From Knufia peltigerae (lineage: Eukaryota > Ascomycota > Eurotiomycetes > Chaetothyriales > Trichomeriaceae): 64,000 bases of DNA. Shown piece after piece: positions 1-10,224 of this stretch. The stretch lies in assembly GCA_030247855.1 (NCBI GenBank), contig JAPDRN010000001.1:744001-808000 (forward strand), written 5' to 3'. The position numbers and the translations under genes are program-made. A model generated the notes under the pieces. That model had not been told where the DNA came from and did no database searches. It saw nothing but the letters and a program-made list of their open reading frames with translations. Numbering within the stretch: the first letter of the stretch is position 1; every line of letters starts with the position of its first letter.

Positions 1-1442
1 CTTGCATTTGCACTTGGGTTGGCCGACGATTGAACTCTGGACTATCGGTGCTACATTTGAGCCATTCTGGTACGCTTGCATGCCACTCTTTCAGCTCTCG
101 ACGAACGTGAAGGAGACTTCGAAGTTGGTTCGTCTGCTTTTTACGACCGAGGAATGGGCCCATAATCCTGTATAGGCGACCTTTGAGTTTGTGATATGTC
201 AAATTGATTGATGACACCGGGTCATCTGGTTGTGATTTGTCCTTGTCGTTGATTTCTGGTACATCACAATCCGAGTCATCGACACCGCATGGTAACCCAA
301 ATGCGACAGCAGCATACCTTTGCGTTTGAGGAAATCAGCATACTGACAACATCTTAGATATAAGGGAAGCATCGCTGGGTGTTCAACAGACTTGTCACTG
401 ATTTCCAGAGCCCACCAAACTAAGCAGGATTCTCCCGTGCTACTACTAGTACGTGGTTGTCGATGAAGACCGATCGCTTGGGCACATCGGACGCCACTTC
501 CAAAGATAGCAAAGCCGAGATATGGTGAGCCATTGAACAAGTGAAAGCTTCCTAACAGGATGGCGATCTGAACGGTTTCCAAAGTTGGGCTAGCCGTTAT
601 TCTTGAATATGCAACATCGACCACTTTCATCATCTCCGCGAGCAAGGATGTGGGAATCGGCATGCTGGAGGACGTCGCAGGATTGGCCCAGATGTAATGT
701 GCTCCAAGCCCCCAAATCAAGGACATCAAGAAGACAAAATTGCGGTCATCCATGTTGATGTATTCATTTGCTAGTGCTCGGCTTGACCGTGCTCGGAATT
801 TGGCTTGATCCAATACCTGTGATTCGATGTCAGCTATCACCGTAAGCTTGCGTATAGGTCAGTTCATCCACTGCTCATCTGGGCGATCGGTATTACCCAC
901 AGATGAGCAGTGTGACCGTCAGGACAGACTTGCCATCATGAACCAATTGACTGAGTTGAAATAACTATCCGACAACACATCCAGTACTTCAACTGCTGGA
1001 AGTTCATACGGCAGTTCGTCACGCCAACGGAAGGCGGTAGATTGATCAATTCGAAAGGCTAGACTGCCCGGGATGGCATCGACACTTCCATATGGGTGCA
1101 TTACTTGGTCGTGGTCAAGCAGCTACCTCTCGTCATCAAAAGGGGCCTAGGCCTGTGGTGGCAGGGAAATCTCACCTGTTTGCCAAGATCCACGATACTG
1201 CTCTCCTGCAGCATCACCGGCGTGTCAACAGTCGCAGGTGCGATGAGTGGCTGTCGATTCCGAGAGAGGCGTAAACCAGGAGCCACACATTGGGATCCAG
1301 ATTGAAGGCATGGTCGACAAGGTTTGTTCGGGGTACACTGCGTTGGTCAGGTCTGGATTATGCCTAACACGGCATCAATCAGGTTGTCTGGTCTTGCCTT
1401 TATTTTTTGAGCCCTGCATCGTTCGCAGGCAGTGCGTCGCAT
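1..1442 (-). CDS. Zn2Cys6 fungal transcription factor, C-terminus cut by the left window edge
   Basis: Nuclear regulator with an N-terminal Zn2Cys6 DNA-binding cluster and a fungal-specific (Fungal_trans-type) middle domain. I assemble the exons as 1398-1442, 1176-1337, 934-1122, 392-816 and 1-317, all phase-consistent. The start at 1442 begins MRRTACERCRAQKIK. The third cysteine is the first codon after intron 1, followed by CRPCLQSGSQC, so the six cysteines are intact only if intron 1 is spliced. Middle-domain hallmarks follow: LPAVEVLDVLSDSYFNSVNW, then LIWGLGAHY, then CAQAIGLHR, then FGLPCGVDDSDCDVPE. Introns 1 (1338-1397) and 3 (817-933) need GC donors (GCAAGA, GCAAGT). The gene is divergent from the second regulator (ATGs 403 nt apart). 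Its target is unknown; the neighbouring oxidase and transporter are the obvious candidates, by inference. Confidence 0.85.
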
Positions 1443-1845
1443 ACTATGCGGATGTGTCTCTGTCAAGATGTGTGCGAGGAAAATTCCACAAATGAAGTCG
1501 TCCAACAAGCACAGTATCTGATCATCCTAAGGACAGAAGCACGATTTTGAAGGTTGATAGTTCGTAGACGTTGGTATTGCAGGGAGCGAGTATGTGTAAG
1601 GGTATGCTCTGATACTTGCTAGCGCGATAAAGATGGAGGGGCAGGAATTTAGTTAAAGGTCTCGCTTAGAGCGGCGTCAACCCCGCCTAGCCTTTGGTAC
1701 CTGCAGTACATTGATTAGGGGGTTACTTCTATCTCTCCAAGGGCACTTTATGAACTACAAGATGCCCCAACCTCAAGAATCTCCTAGCTACCTTGATACC
1801 CGGTATTTTGGGCCTCACTAGGCACAGAGTCAACACAGCAGACGG
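1443..1845. promoter_or_regulatory. Divergent promoter between the two Zn2Cys6 regulators
   Basis: This 403 nt non-coding interval lies between two oppositely oriented start codons. It contains CGG-N8-CCG at 1672-1685, an inverted CGG half-site pair of the general kind bound by Zn2Cys6 dimers. Spacing rules differ between proteins, so binding by either neighbour is only a suggestion. Confidence 0.5.
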
Positions 1846-4827
1846 ATGGATATCCCTGAAGGCACCAGTGCACTTCAAGATACTGGTGGTAGGAGTCAAA
1901 AACGGAGACGGGCAGAAATCACCGTTGGCCCAACGCGACGGAGTACCAATGCTTGTAATTGATCCTGATGGTCTTGTTCGTGACCGGCATAGACTGATAC
2001 TCAGCCCTCAGGTCACCGTTGCAAAAGTAAGAAGCTGAAATGCCACTTCATAGGCCAAATTCAGGAGTGAGTTATATCGAGGCTTTGTTTACACACTCTT
2101 TGACAGAATCAGCAAATGTGCGGCGTGCGGCAGGGCAAATTCAGGTATCTCTCTCCCTCAGACTGCACAGGTGAGCGTCTCTAACAACGTCGACCGCAGA
2201 TTGTGTCTTCGATGTGCCTTCAGACGGCCTTCCTAGAGGCTCAGAGTAGGTGTCCTCAATCACCTGGGTCTCAGAATTCTCCTAAACAACCGCAGATATG
2301 TTGCAACCCTTGAAGCTCGCATCGCTTCACTTGAATCCGAGCTCCGCAGCGCCACAACTGTAACACCTCTTCGGGATCGTCTGGTAGACAATGAGGGAAT
2401 TAGGCAATCCAATGACCATTGTACTGTCTCACTGCTCGTCGATAAACTACCTGCTAATCCTCCAGCAGTTTCTACGTCTCCGGGACGAAGGACAAGGGCT
2501 GTTGCAAAGTCCCAAAGGGGTAGTCACTCGGCAAATGGCACCTTCTCCTTCACAGAGGTATCTACTCATCTCAACAAGGATCTCGACTATGTTTCCCGCT
2601 GCTAACATCTCTTTAGCTTGTTGAGAGGCATGTCACAAGAGACCTTCTGATCTACTGAACCTGACTGTCTCATAGCAGCTTGCAGAAGTCGCCTGAGTCG
2701 ACCTCCGAAATCACGAGCTTCAACATGCTCCAAGGAGGAACCTCAACATCTGAGATGCAGGCGACTACCTTACCTGAGCTTCCATCAAGAGAGGTTGGCC
2801 ATCTTCTGCTCGAGACTGTCTACCTTTACATTCAGGCACGCTATTGTATCGTTGATTGGGTCCAATTGCGGGAGTGGCATCAACGTAGAGATACCATCTG
2901 CTATTCGACAAAAGATGACGATCTTGACACTCAAACTGGTAGGGCTCTTGTATCAACATGTGACATAATATCGAAGACACAGGAAGCCCGCTCATTCGTT
3001 TCCAGGAGCATACTTTATTTGGATCATCTATGCCATCGGGGCTGGGTTTGTTTCCAACCCGGAGTATCCGCCCAGGGTATGTTTTCTAAAGATGTGGACT
3101 CTGATAGACATTCATTTGAAATGTTCAGGCCTACTTCGCGCGTGCACTCAAATATTTGCACCCAATCTTGACACTTCAAAACTCAACTACTGTGCAAGCG
3201 CTGCTTTGCCTGTGCCAATATCACTTCCGAACAACCGTAAGTCAACCCAGTGAATGATCCTTAACGCATACTCATCAACTCCCAGGGAGGACCATCAGTC
3301 TGGTATCAACGCCTTCCCTGTAATCAGACCTGTATCACTTACCGGATTCAAGGCATCTTTCCGGCATCATCATGCGCCTTTGCATCGAGCTTGGCTATCA
3401 CCGGACAACATCTTCAAAGACCAACGTCATGGACCCCCTCGCAATTGAACTACAGAAGAGATTTTTCTGGTGTGCTTATTGCTTTGATCGGTAGTGATGT
3501 CTAGCATATTCTTATGGCATACTTGTTGACATTTGGAAGCCTTGTAGCGAGCTTGGCCCGACGCCCTTTCGGAATCCACGATTTGGATATTGATGCCGAG
3601 GCAAGATGTGATGCTATCGCCGACCTTGAATCAGCTAACTGTCTGAGTAGACCCCGGTGAACGTTGACATTGACTGCACAGATTCGGACAAAATCAAAGA
3701 TCTTCAGTTCCGCCAGAGAGCTGGCGAAGATGGTAGTCAGATAGGTGGACTGACATCGGTGTGTTTGGCGAATTGTTCAGTGAGCTCTCTGGGTCTCACA
3801 TTTTGTCAGATCAGCTCTGCATTGCATCATCTCGAATTTTATCGCTTGAAATCAAGAATTATGTATGATTATCATCACTGGGCGGTAGTATCACCAGAGT
3901 TGCTGACAAGCTCAACATTAGGACAAGACTTTTTGGGCCACATGCGCTCCCACCGACTTACGAAGATGTGCAGAGACTACTTTCTGAGCTAGATAACTGG
4001 AGAGCAACAGCACCTCAGAACATTCCTAAGAACCTTCCCCGACAGAGCGACACAAGGAAGCAGGGCTTCTACCTTCAAGCGGTTCTTCTAACGATGCGTC
4101 CGGTCTTGCTTCAACAGAGTGTTGACGAACACTTGCTGCTTCTGTGTGCTGAAAAAGCTGCTGATGCTTGCGAGGTACTTTTCATGCGTAGTTCGTCGAC
4201 ATTGTACTCAACTAATGTTGCTTAGATTGGGAGACTGCTCAGCATAAGTCCTGAGACTCACCCATCCCTCACAGACTTATACCAGAATTTCTATTGTGGT
4301 ATCACTCTATTGCAGTGCCTGGCTTTACAATCGACGATTTTACCGGCGAGACGGATTGCACGAGCCATAGTTGCTTGCTCCAGCACTCTTTCGGTGTGCA
4401 CGCGACAATTTCCCGTTGGAGCTCCATTTCTCGAAATCTTCGAGAAGCTCTCTGACAGGTTCCTCGGGCCTCATGATGAATTAACTAGTCACGAACCAAG
4501 CTCAATGCTTCACTTACGGACTTTGCTAGAGGAGATCATGTCGAACGATCCATCTCAGGTATCCAGGTATGTACTATTCCACTCCTATCTTTACAACGCG
4601 CTTAGTCAGAACCTAGGATATTGAACTCATTGTCTCCTGACGCACAAACTCTATACGAAACAATACCCGTCGAAGGCATTTCGACAGAGTCACATTTCCC
4701 GATGACAGGGGAATTTTTCTCCGCAATGGGAATCAGCGATGTTGCAATGCCATTTGACATGCCATTTGACATGTTATCAATGAATGGTTCTCAGCCAGAC
4801 ATGACTGATCTCTGGGGAGTCTCATAA
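1846..4827 (+). CDS. Zn2Cys6 fungal transcription factor, intron-rich
   Basis: Nuclear regulator of about 723 residues. Exons read 1846-1954, 2012-2066, 2107-2144, 2200-2245, 2296-2557, 2617-2631 (uncertain), 2686-2938, 3006-3076, 3129-3236, 3286-3302, 3353-3490, 3540-3600, 3651-3758, 3810-3862, 3889-4174, 4226-4566 and 4617-4827. The zinc cluster is spread over four exons: RRSTNACHRCKSKKLKC, then KCAACGRANSDC. A linker and coiled coil (YVATLEARIASLESELRS) follow, then the Fungal_trans domain with LPSREVGHLLLE, GAYFIWIIYAIG, GIIMRLCIELGYHR and ARRPFGIHDLDIDAE. The intron at 3601-3650 has a GC donor. The junction at 3863-3888 implies a 26 nt intron or a frame-breaking insertion. The stop lies 142 nt from the convergent oxidase stop. 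The domain call is secure; the regulated pathway is not known. Confidence 0.85.
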
Positions 4828-4969
4828 TCATCTTAGCGAATCGGTATCTTTCATGGTATATTATTCTGGTTCAGCTACTCTGGATAACATTCAAAGCTGA
4901 CTCTGAAGAGCTGGGCCATTTGGTTGCGGAAACTTGAAGTCACGGGCTTGTAACGAATCATTAGCTTTG

Positions 4970-7207
4970 TCATATTCTTCGCGAACGGTGCAACTCACGC
5001 TCTGCCATCTGGATCTTAGACATCTCTCTTGGTCCATACTCTCCCTGCTCCAGCCCATTGCATATTTTACCTTCCTCGACGGCCCTCCACTTCCAAAGGT
5101 TGGTGAATTGATCTGGAATCCGTTCCAGCTGGTTCTTAACGTGCTAATGGCGAATAATGTCAGTCCCTGCGATATTGACAGGCGAAAAGAAGTCCTTACC
5201 TTCCCGAGGATTGGCAAGAATTTGAAGCCATGTCCACTGCCAACTGAAGTCAGCAGCCCGCTTTATTATAACCTGCCACAAAGGAACTACTTACGAGCCT
5301 CCCGAACAAATGAACAGGGTATCTGAATATCCGGGCACATAGTCAATGACAAACTACCGTCGAGCAAGCCATCAGTTCCTCGCTCAAACGTCCACACCAA
5401 CAGCTGAAACTCACATCATTGTCAATGCTATCGGTGTACCAGCAAAGCTATACTCAACGAATTAGCACAGGACAAACATGCCGCACGAAGGCGCTGAGAC
5501 ACGTACCCTGAAATCTGTGAAGCCGAATTCAGCCAATTCGGGAAAGGCTTTTCCGATTACTTCCTTCACCAGCTGGAGACCATATAGGGGTACGGTCTTA
5601 ATGGGATCATGTGTATATTTTGTCTTCGGGGTGGAGACACGGCTAGTACAGACAGTCAAAACCTGCTCGTCAATGCCTGGCTCAATGAGAAGCTCACAGA
5701 TTGGGAGCGGCTGGATGGTCTTGGAAATTGGTGAACTATAGCACCATCAGTCAGGGTTCCCATCTCAATAAGCACAACGGCTTGCATACCTTGCGGCCGC
5801 GGAAGCCAAACTTTAATCGACCTTCTTTCGTGATAGGAAACTGCACATCAACCAGCGTCAGCCATATATACCGAAGCCATGACGAAGCACCAGCTTCTGG
5901 CTGAGATGTCTCCAAGGACCCCTACGCCAGTAATCTTGCTCGCATCAGAAAGCCGAAATACTCACTCCTCCACCTTGGTAATATCTATGCGGTTATTAGT
6001 CCGACGGGAATCAGAAGAAAGGAGTGCGTGCGGCAAGGACATACTCATCACCTTCGCCTCTCCTATACGACCATGCCGGGAAATGCTTGGAATCGAACTT
6101 GTCCCATATGTCCTTCCGTTCTTTGGGTACATCGATGAACATGAGCGTACCAGCTGTCGTTTCGACAGTACGAGCGGCCTCGGGAATGACCGATGCAGTC
6201 CAACCCCCACCTGAAGGTTGTGTCAGCGGCTGAACTTGTAAGGTCACAAAAGAAAATCGACCTACATGCGACGATGACGATGTCTCCGTGATGACTCTTG
6301 CCATCATATGTTTGTATGCCGGTCACTTGTTTTCCGTTGCCCTCATTGGCAACGATCAGAGTCTTGAGCTGACCTTGCGGAGATCCGAGGACGAAACGGA
6401 CGCCGGCTTTCTCGCAGAGAAAACGTGCGTAGATACAGGCCTTGCATTTGTCAGTCTTTCGTTCGAGGATTGTCACGAAGGTCAGTCAGGCTACCTTATC
6501 TGCAAGAGTAACTCCGCCTTGGATGTCCAGAAAGCCGTTGGTGTTGTTGTTATTGATTCCGTCAATGGCATGAAAGGTCTCGACCCACTTAGGATCAATT
6601 TGTCGCAGACGCTCTTCATCGTCCTTGTCGCCCTATACGATATTGTGTCAGGCAGTTGAATTGGATTCGGGGACGCAGGGCGACCAATTGTCGTGGTGAC
6701 CCACCTTGACAAACTGGAGCTTTCGACATTCCGGTTCCAGCTTTTCCATGACAGACAAAGAGTCCTTGTAAAACTGTCGCAGCTCTGGCCCCTCGGCCAA
6801 AAAAAAGTTCCCGCAGAGATCCAGAACTTTATCGTCTGGCGCAAGGCCGAGCGGAAGGTCTGATGCGGGACTCTCGCTAATCTCCTGGTTCCAGGACAGC
6901 CATAGCTTTCGAGCTTCAATCGCGAGGTTCTGATACCTAGGTCCAAGGTGTCAGCTACATCCAGGGTTGCAGTCCAAAGACGGAAAGGCCCTCACTCCTT
7001 TTCCGTCCCGTACGCTGTTCGGAAGATCTTGTTGATGTCCGCCGAGGCTCCGTCACATCCATCAGACGGATTGTAATGCTTCGTGTCTAGTGGGCATCTG
7101 TCAAAGACAGTTATGTCCTTGTACCCTGCTCGAGACAACCACAAGGCTGTACTCAGGCCGAAGACGCCGGCCCCGACAATGATGATCTTGGAGTCGTGAG
7201 ATTCCAT
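4970..7207 (-). CDS. FAD-dependent amine oxidase of the fructosyl-amino-acid/saccharopine/pipecolate oxidase family
   Basis: Predicted flavoenzyme of 489 residues that oxidises a secondary amine (fructosyl amino acid, saccharopine or pipecolate type) with O2. I read 13 exons: 6996-7207, 6705-6936, 6495-6632, 6266-6440, 6045-6210, 5966-5984, 5790-5840, 5698-5735, 5507-5642, 5415-5447, 5295-5353, 5200-5236 and 4970-5143. The N-terminus has the dinucleotide-binding GAGVFGLS motif, then GCDGASADINKIFR and YQNLAIEARKLWL, which are typical of amadoriases. Cys in RLCWYTDS is at the place of the covalent flavin cysteine of this family, and SGGSGHGFKFLPILGK is the conserved C-terminal flavin loop. The ATG at 7205-7207 is preferred; an upstream TTG is not a likely start. 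Exon 6 is only 19 nt. It shares a promoter with the sugar transporter. Substrate cannot be decided from sequence alone. Confidence 0.88.
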
Positions 7208-7876
7208 CTTGTGCAATCAAGTTGAGGAGTTTATCAATAATTGCTTTTGAATGTCGCGAGAAATATGTTGGAACCTCTTATACCAAAGGAATGAGATCGA
7301 TGGGTACATACTTCAATGGCACTGTACGGTCTTTGATTGGCTTCGTCTACAAATATTGACTCTCACTACATTCAAGAATGCTCGGAATTCCCGAGATACA
7401 ACGACAAGGTCTCCATGCTAGTTCTTGGCCTTCGCAGTGGTATTTCCGGTGGTATGCGTCGTTAGCCTCAGGCAGTATGACACGCATCTCCCCAATACTG
7501 CAAAAGACCTTCGGTCGTCGATGAAGAACAGTCTAGTTCCATGTCTGGAAGACGTTTCTGATAAACTTCAGATTCAAGAAGACACTTTCATTGGTCCGTC
7601 GATCCGCCTTTGCCCTCGGCCTTCCGGGCACTTCGACTCTTCCGCTACCAATTGTTCGGAAGCCCGAACAACCTCCTCGTTACCACTCGGTATCAATCGT
7701 TGGGGCACCATTTCGTGCTTTGGAAATAAATATGGCGGCGAAGGACTGGGTCGTCTGTGTCACAAAGATCACGCAACTCTTGCGCCCTTTGAGTCATTTC
7801 CTCGCGGAACCATTCTAGCAAGTCCTTGCCCTACGCCCCATCCACCTGCAGGTCATCACGTCGTCTTCCGGAGAAG
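7208..7876. promoter_or_regulatory. Divergent promoter of the oxidase and the sugar transporter
   Basis: A 669 nt interval between opposite starts. It contains two CGG-N4-CCG pairs (7617-7626 and 7657-7666), 40 nt apart, and ATTGG/CCAAT boxes near 7335, 7590 and 7648. Short ORFs here have no recognisable product and are probably chance or leader ORFs. Confidence 0.55.
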
Positions 7877-9796
7877 ATGGGTCTCAAGGAAGCATTCTTA
7901 CGGTCTCCACTGGCGACATATGGCAGGAGAATCAAAGCCGCGCCTCGCGAGGTCATCTTCAACCGCAACTTGATACTCTCTGCGCTGCTGTATGCTTCGT
8001 CTGCAATCCCTACAAGTTTGTTCGCTCCTCGCCCACTTATTCTGTCAAACACCCTGCTAACCTTTTTGTTCAAAGCATGGGACCAAGGCTCATCCGCGAC
8101 CATGGCCTCGCTTCCGGGTTTCCAACGACACTTTGGAATCAGCTCGGGTACCGACGCTCAGGCCATCAAGAACTTTGTCTCGATCGTCTACATTGGAATG
8201 GCCAGCGGCGCCTTGCTGTCCTTCTTCGTCAACGACCGAATCGGCCGACGGTGGTCATATAGACTGTACATCGCGGTGTGGACACTGGGTCAGATCGTCG
8301 CCACTCTCGCTCCGGGATTAGCTGGGCTATATGCGGCTCGAATAATCACCGGCTTGGGGATGGGGGGTCTGACGGTGACTGGGCCAATGAGTCTCGTGGA
8401 GATCGCCCCTGCTGAGATACGTGGTCTTCTCGCATCATGGTTCACGGTCGCCATGGGATTCGCGGTCAGTATTGTCTTTGACGAACCAGGGGCATGAGTC
8501 TTTGCTGACGGATAGTGCGTATTCAGTTGGTGTCCGCGAACTTCTGCGTGCTTGGAGTTTTCGAACACATTCCTCCGGGCAGACTTCAGTTCCAAGTCGT
8601 CTTCTTCAGTCCTTACGTCTTCATGTGGCTGTGTGTCGGCGCCAGCTTCTTCTTCATGTGCGAGTCGCCGAGGTGGCTGATGCTGGTGGATCGGCATGAC
8701 GAAGGGGCAAAGACACTATCTCGACTTCGAGGTCTACCGGCGGATCACCCCAGGGTGTTGAGAGAGATGAGTGAGATCCAAACCTCCATGCAGCTCGCTA
8801 GGGAACAGTACGGAGACGACCACCACAAGGGTATCGTCAGCATTCTCAAGGAGACTTTTACCGTTCCTTCCAACCTCCGTCGGGTCCAGCAGACCCTCGT
8901 GTCGTACGGACTCGCGCAACTGTCGGGCGCCAACTCGGTCACGTCGTATTTCATACCAATCCTGACGTTGATGGGCGTGGGAGGAGGTACAACCCGCAAC
9001 ATCTTCTTGAGCGGCATGTACGCGGTTTCCAAACTCGTGTTTGCCATCATCGCATCATTCTTCTTCATCGATGCGTTGGGGAGACGCAAGTCGCTCTTTG
9101 TGGGTATCCTCTTTCAGGGTATCTCGGATATTTATCTTGGTGAGTTCTAAAGTTCTATCGTCGATTCACGACACGTCCTCACACCATCACACCCACACAC
9201 TTCCAACATTGTATTATGTGTTTCATAAAATACTGATCAGATTTGTTGTCAGGTGTCTACATCAAGTATAAGCAAGAAGGCGATGCATCGGCTGCTTCAT
9301 CCCGTGCCGCAATTGGACTCATCTTTATCCATGCCTTTGGTTATGCTGTTGGTAAGTTGGGGATTTTTGTGTCCACGGCAGTTCTTTTCCTACACTACTC
9401 TGTACCCTTGGACGTTCTAGATCTGACGTTTTGACCACCAACTACACAGGTCTCTTCGCCCTACCATACGTCTTTGGTGGAGAACTTTGGCCCAACAGGA
9501 TCCGTTCATTCGGAGGTGCCATGTCTCAGTGTTTCCACTGGTTGTTCATCTACGCCATGACTTACGGCACTCCTTCGTTGCTCCAAAACACCAACAATTG
9601 GGGAGCCTTCATCTTCTTTGCGGCCTGGTGCGGCGTATCCCTCGGTTACGTGTACCTCGCGGTCCCCGAGCTGTCGGGCCTCAGCATGGAAGAGATCGAC
9701 ACTCTCTTCAAGGGGTCATGGTTCAATGCCTACAAAAAGACCAAAATTCGTACTGTTACGATCGAGGGAGAAGAGAATGTCGAGGTACTTTCGTGA
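7877..9796 (+). CDS. MFS sugar-porter family transporter
   Basis: Plasma-membrane H+-coupled sugar (or quinate-like) transporter of 528 residues with about 12 membrane spans. Exons 7877-8015, 8076-8464, 8527-9139, 9253-9351 and 9450-9796 join in phase. Family marks: TTWDQGSSATMASLPGF after the first span, DRIGRR in the loop 2/3 signature, ESPRWLM at the end of span 6, DALGRRK in the second half, and GGELWPNRIRSFG before span 11. The tail has the usual LSMEEIDTLF. It is transcribed away from the amine oxidase. In that context uptake of the oxidase substrate or of a sugar released from it is plausible, but this is inference; sugar porters cannot be assigned a substrate by eye. Confidence 0.9.
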
Positions 9797-10224
9797 GCAA
9801 TATACAACCCCCCAACCTGCCAACCCCCTGCAATCCCTGACTGGTGCCTGATCGACATTGATGATGGTGGGCATAAGCATTGACTGACTGACCTGCAATG
9901 CCACGTTTAGGTTACACAAGGGACAAAGGGAGCTCGAGAGTAACAAGGTCTGAAGGTTGCGTGTCATGTTGGGTGGATCTATATACTCCATACTCTGTCC
10001 CAAAACACCAAGGCTACGGACAAGGACAAATAGGTTTAGTACTCGTACGCACTCCAAGGGTTCTAAGTAAACACCCAGGCCAAAAGTTTCTTATTTTTTT
10101 TGGAATCAATGACGAACAACTTCAAAACGATCACAATCAAATAGTTTACTCTTCCTACCGGAAGTACAGAATTCGCGGGATGGGGATCCTAAGGGGCCTT
10201 CTTTTTCAGGGGGTTAAGGTCTTT
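9797..10224. other. Intergenic region between convergent transporter and CFT1
   Basis: 428 nt of 3' flanking sequence for two convergent genes. I see no coding exon or repeat. Plus-strand ORFs running from here into the next gene are antisense shadows. Confidence 0.6.

Noticed and set aside
2041..2300. Broken zinc cluster in the second regulator
   Set aside because: In straight reading the cysteines are out of frame, but splicing of exons 1846-1954, 2012-2066, 2107-2144 and 2200-2245 restores all six in normal spacing.
5462..5719. Alternative oxidase exon reading TIQPLPICELLIEPG in place of a further intron
   Set aside because: The spliced version (exons 5698-5735 and 5507-5642) gives FTNFQDHPAAPNLRVSTPKT, which fits the oxidase family much better.
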